A stretch of DNA of 15,767 nt from Solirubrobacterales bacterium 70-9. GTDB taxonomy: Bacteria > Actinomycetota > Thermoleophilia > Solirubrobacterales > 70-9. The notes beneath the pieces are model-generated. The model saw only the letters and a list, made by a program, of their open reading frames with translations. It did not search any database and was not told where the DNA came from. Of this stretch, positions 14,401 through 15,767 are shown one piece after another (positions within the stretch are counted from its first letter, which is position 1; each line of letters starts with the position of its first letter). Made by a program: the position numbers and the translations under genes. The stretch is from the NCBI GenBank assembly GCA_001898095.1, contig MKSH01000002.1, positions 29,379 to 45,145 on the forward strand, in the 5' to 3' direction.

Positions 14401-14644
14401 CACCACGGCGAGAAATTCGGACTGAGAGGGGCCACTTTGCGGGCTTATCCCCCTGTATGTCCGGACGCGAATCACCACCAGAGGGAGATGCTGCTCAGCG
14501 GGCGAAGCGCAAAGTCAGATAGCCAGGCGGACGTGATCGGATTCCGCCTCGATAAGCGGGGGAGTGCCACAAAGTGACTATCGCGTTCCGAGGCAACTAC
14601 CGGGCAGGGCCGCCAACAACCCTTGAATTGCAGGGAGAAGAGAG
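14401..14644. other. Stretch without a gene between the pseudogene and the tRNA fragment
   Basis: No frame here has a start, ribosome site and plausible composition. The DNA is visibly less GC-rich than the iron locus. It probably is original chromosome downstream of a tRNA gene, since it adjoins the 3' end of the tRNA fragment. Confidence 0.4.
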
Positions 14645-14696
14645 TGGAGCTAGGCGGATTCGAACCGCCGACCTCCTGGGTGCGATCCAGGCGCTC
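14645..14696 (-). other. 3' fragment of tRNA-Ala (anticodon CGC), probable attachment site
   Basis: Read on the minus strand, these 52 bases give GAGC (3' side of the D stem), G, then an anticodon stem CCTGG/CCAGG around loop ATCGCAC. A variable loop follows, then a T arm GGCGG-TTCGAAT-CCGCC, the 3' acceptor strand TAGCTCC and discriminator A. The acceptor strand and CGC anticodon fit tRNA-Ala, including the U of the G3:U70 pair. The next bases (14697 onward) do not supply the other strands: no GCTC for the D stem, and the acceptor would mispair. The tRNA is therefore cut within the D arm. A copy of only the 3' part of a tRNA is the usual mark of an integrative element inserted in a tRNA gene. 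Confidence 0.75.
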
Positions 14697-14771
14697 CGGA
14701 TCGCCGTGCGGGTCGAAATTCCCCATTCTAGAGCGGTATGAGGTAGGTCATGCCCTCTTCTCGTGTGCCCT

Positions 14772-14831
14772 CGATATGCGCGGATACGCGGCGATATGTG
14801 GGCATTCGGGCACTTAAACGCGTTAGTGCCC
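14772..14831. repeat. Short repeats near the tRNA fragment
   Basis: CGATATG occurs at 14772-14778 and 14792-14798, 20 bases apart, flanking CGCGGATACGCGG. GGGCACT (14808-14814) and AGTGCCC (14825-14831) form a 7-base-pair hairpin. Repeats of this size beside an attachment site could be integrase arm sites, or the hairpin may be the terminator of the leftward toxin gene. Confidence 0.3.
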
Positions 14832-14911
14832 AACAGCGGCCGGACTGATTCAAACCCCTTGCCGAGGAAACTGATCGTCTCTCCTGGTCTTGGCGAAGAG
14901 GGCACCGGAAC

Positions 14912-15234
14912 TCAGCCGCAGCTGGTGGCGACATCCAGACCACGGCACACGGAGTGCTGCTTCTCCGTGCTCGGGGTCGTGATGCGCTACCGATGAAGCC
15001 CTTGGCCACCGTGTCCACGTGGTCGAGATTGAGGACGCACTCCCGCGGCATCCCGTCCTCGGGCCGGAGCCGGGCCTCGGTCGGCAGCTCGCGGAGAGTG
15101 GCGGTCGCCGGGACGACGAGGATTTCGTAGAGGGCGCCGATCGCCTCGTCGCCGGCCATCATCAGAGCCGGACGACGTCGCCACTCGGGATGCTCGGCCC
15201 AGATGACCTGTCCGGTCTCACCAGGGTTCGTCAT
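14912..15234 (-). pseudogene. MazF/PemK-like toxin, frameshifted near the C-terminus
   Basis: From ATG 15234 the first 82 codons read as a MazF-family endoribonuclease: GQVIWAEH, RRRPALMMAGDEA with the conserved Arg, VVPATATLRELPTEARL with the conserved Thr, then EDGMPRECVLNLDHVDTVAKG. After GFIG (near 14987) this frame loses all resemblance and runs on for about 85 more codons. The expected C-terminal helix, ITTPSTEKQHSVCRGLDVAT, is present in another frame and ends at TGA 14912-14914. The span is 323 bases, one short of a multiple of three; a missing G (GGTAGCGC in place of GGTGAGCGC) would explain it. Restored, the protein has 107 residues, the normal length. Such toxins cut mRNA when the antitoxin is lost. 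The gene overlaps its antitoxin by 17 bases. It is inactive, or altered at the end, unless the base is a sequencing error. Confidence 0.78.
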
Positions 15235-15418
15235 CGGCCGCGCGCTCGGACTCTGCGAGGCGCCGCATCGAATCGCCGAACGCGACCGCATGCGCCTTTG
15301 ACAGGCTGCCCCACTCTTCGGCGTCGCCCCGGCGTGCATCGAGCAGGCGCAACGCTTCGTCCGCCTCGGCCTCCGAGAGGGCCATCACCCGCTCAAGCAG
15401 CTTTTCCTTCGCCGTCAT
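15218..15418 (-). CDS. Antitoxin of the MazF-like toxin
   Basis: The gene encodes 66 residues. I chose ATG 15418 because GGGAGA lies 9 bases upstream; an in-frame ATG at 15427 sits almost on top of that site. The protein is helical and charged: AKEKLLERVMALSEAEADEA in the first third, then a helix with AHAVAFGDSMRRLAES and an acidic end, AADDEPW. This matches the small helical antitoxins found before MazF-like genes in actinomycetes, in which the C-terminal helix binds and blocks the toxin. I see no clear DNA-binding fold. The toxin gene starts inside its last codons (17-base overlap), so the two are translated together. With the toxin frameshifted, it may now have no partner. Confidence 0.7.
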   Translation of the reverse strand: MTAKEKLLERVMALSEAEADEALRLLDARRGDAEEWGSLSKAHAVAFGDSMRRLAESERAADDEPW

Positions 15419-15569
15419 AGGTCGCATTCTCCCGTCAGTCCCAGGCCGCATGGACAGGGTCGCGACCTGGTCGAGGGACGCTCCGTCTGGCGACTCTCGG
15501 CGATGCGCTGCGAACCAAGTGAATACGAGGTTTGGGAAAGTACGGGAACATCACTGAGAAAGATCGCGG

Positions 15570-15575
15570 TATAAC
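15570..15575 (+). promoter_or_regulatory. Possible -10 element for the gene at 15624
   Basis: TATAAC lies 48 bases before ATG 15624 in a locally AT-richer stretch. No good -35 hexamer is found 16-18 bases upstream (the region reads GAACATC), so the call is tentative. Confidence 0.25.
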
Positions 15576-15623
15576 CCCGGACTTACTGACCAACTGCACA
15601 CGACTTGTCTGGGGGTTCGAGGT

Positions 15624-15767
15624 ATGGCAGGTATTGAAGCGAATGTCTTCGAGTCCTTTCTGGAGCACTTAACAGCGAGTGGGGACGTGCCTGAGCAAGT
15701 CACCGAGAAACTCAGCAGCGCGCTGGCGCAGGAGAAGTTCCCCAAAGCCGACGAGATAGCTGAGATC
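15624..15767 (+). CDS. Start of an unknown gene, cut by the window end
   Basis: From ATG 15624 the frame is open to the last base, giving 48 residues: MAGIEANVFESFLEHL, then TASGDVPEQVTEKLSSALAQ and EKFPKADEIAEI. The composition is helical, charged and free of Gly/Ala bias, and the DNA is less GC-rich than the iron locus, which suggests an acquired gene. GGGGG lies 8 bases before the start and GAGG immediately before it. I do not recognise the family from this portion. It is divergent from the antitoxin, with 205 bases between them. Its position inside the predicted integrative element suggests a cargo or element-maintenance protein, but nothing in the residues proves that. Confidence 0.6.
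   Translation, partial: MAGIEANVFESFLEHLTASGDVPEQVTEKLSSALAQEKFPKADEIAEI

Larger units (their letters stand above)
14645..15767. mobile_element. Predicted edge of an integrative element
   Basis: After tRNA integration the leftover 3' fragment lies at the far end of the element, so the element should be on the side of the missing 5' half, that is to the right of 14696. That side holds a toxin-antitoxin pair, a partial unknown gene, less GC-rich DNA and short repeats near the fragment, all usual for such elements. No integrase or transfer gene is visible in the window, and the element continues beyond it. Confidence 0.4.

Noticed and set aside
14645..14720. A complete, working tRNA-Ala
   Set aside because: Although GGGG occurs near the expected 5' end, the acceptor would have three mismatches, no GCTC can pair with the D-stem GAGC, and the D loop would be about 15 bases.
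14728..14911. Extended C-terminal half of the toxin frame as a fused domain
   Set aside because: It has no protein-like pattern, and the normal MazF end is found in another frame of the same DNA, so a frameshift explains it better.
1..15767. CRISPR array, rRNA, riboswitch or insertion sequence
   Set aside because: No regularly spaced repeats, no rRNA-like stretches, no recognisable riboswitch core and no transposase frame were found on either strand.

Overview
The window is very GC-rich, with dense GTG/ATG starts and many 4-base stop/start overlaps. Secreted proteins with alanine-rich signal peptides are common, and the operator-like sites resemble those of the DtxR/IdeR family. This points to an actinomycete-type bacterium. 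The style of the secreted proteins (small beta-sandwich modules, Thr/Pro linkers, basic beta-rich tails) suggests Thermoleophilia/Solirubrobacterales, but that is an impression and not a proof.

Left edge (1-2200): the last 50 codons of hypF ([NiFe]-hydrogenase maturation), a small possible zinc-ribbon protein, about 480 bases with no convincing gene, a secreted protein of unknown function (976-1851), and about 410 bases that may hold gene debris.

Core (2208-13894): what looks like one iron regulon. Palindromes with the half-sites TTAGG/CCTAA occur at 2208-2233, 6021-6034 and as a pair at 8670-8704. They precede (i) an AraC-type regulator, (ii) a 943-residue exported beta-propeller protein, (iii) a leftward operon of three exported proteins, and (iv) a rightward five-gene operon. 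The rightward operon encodes a lipoprotein siderophore receptor, an enterochelin-type esterase, two FecCD permeases and a FepC-type ATPase, all joined by 4-base overlaps. The four exported proteins share a module of about 100 residues, seen six times in all. I do not recognise it as a named domain. It ends in a motif like H-x-L-R-x-L-[ST]-G-S. The best candidate here for an undescribed system is this set of surface proteins. It would capture ferric siderophore, or another iron compound, outside the cell and pass it to the lipoprotein and ABC importer, and the esterase would then release iron inside. The layout recalls the corynebacterial HtaA-HmuTUV haem system, but the module is different. 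No siderophore biosynthesis gene is visible, so use of foreign siderophores is likely.

Right edge (13895-15767): a decayed secreted-protein gene (14065 to about 14400), then 52 bases that match only the 3' part of a tRNA-Ala (anticodon CGC) on the minus strand. Its 5' half is missing, which is what an integrative element leaves when it inserts in a tRNA gene. Beyond it lie a MazF-like toxin gene with one frameshift, its overlapping antitoxin, and the start of an unknown gene cut by the window end. I read 14645 onward as the edge of an integrated element whose bulk lies to the right.
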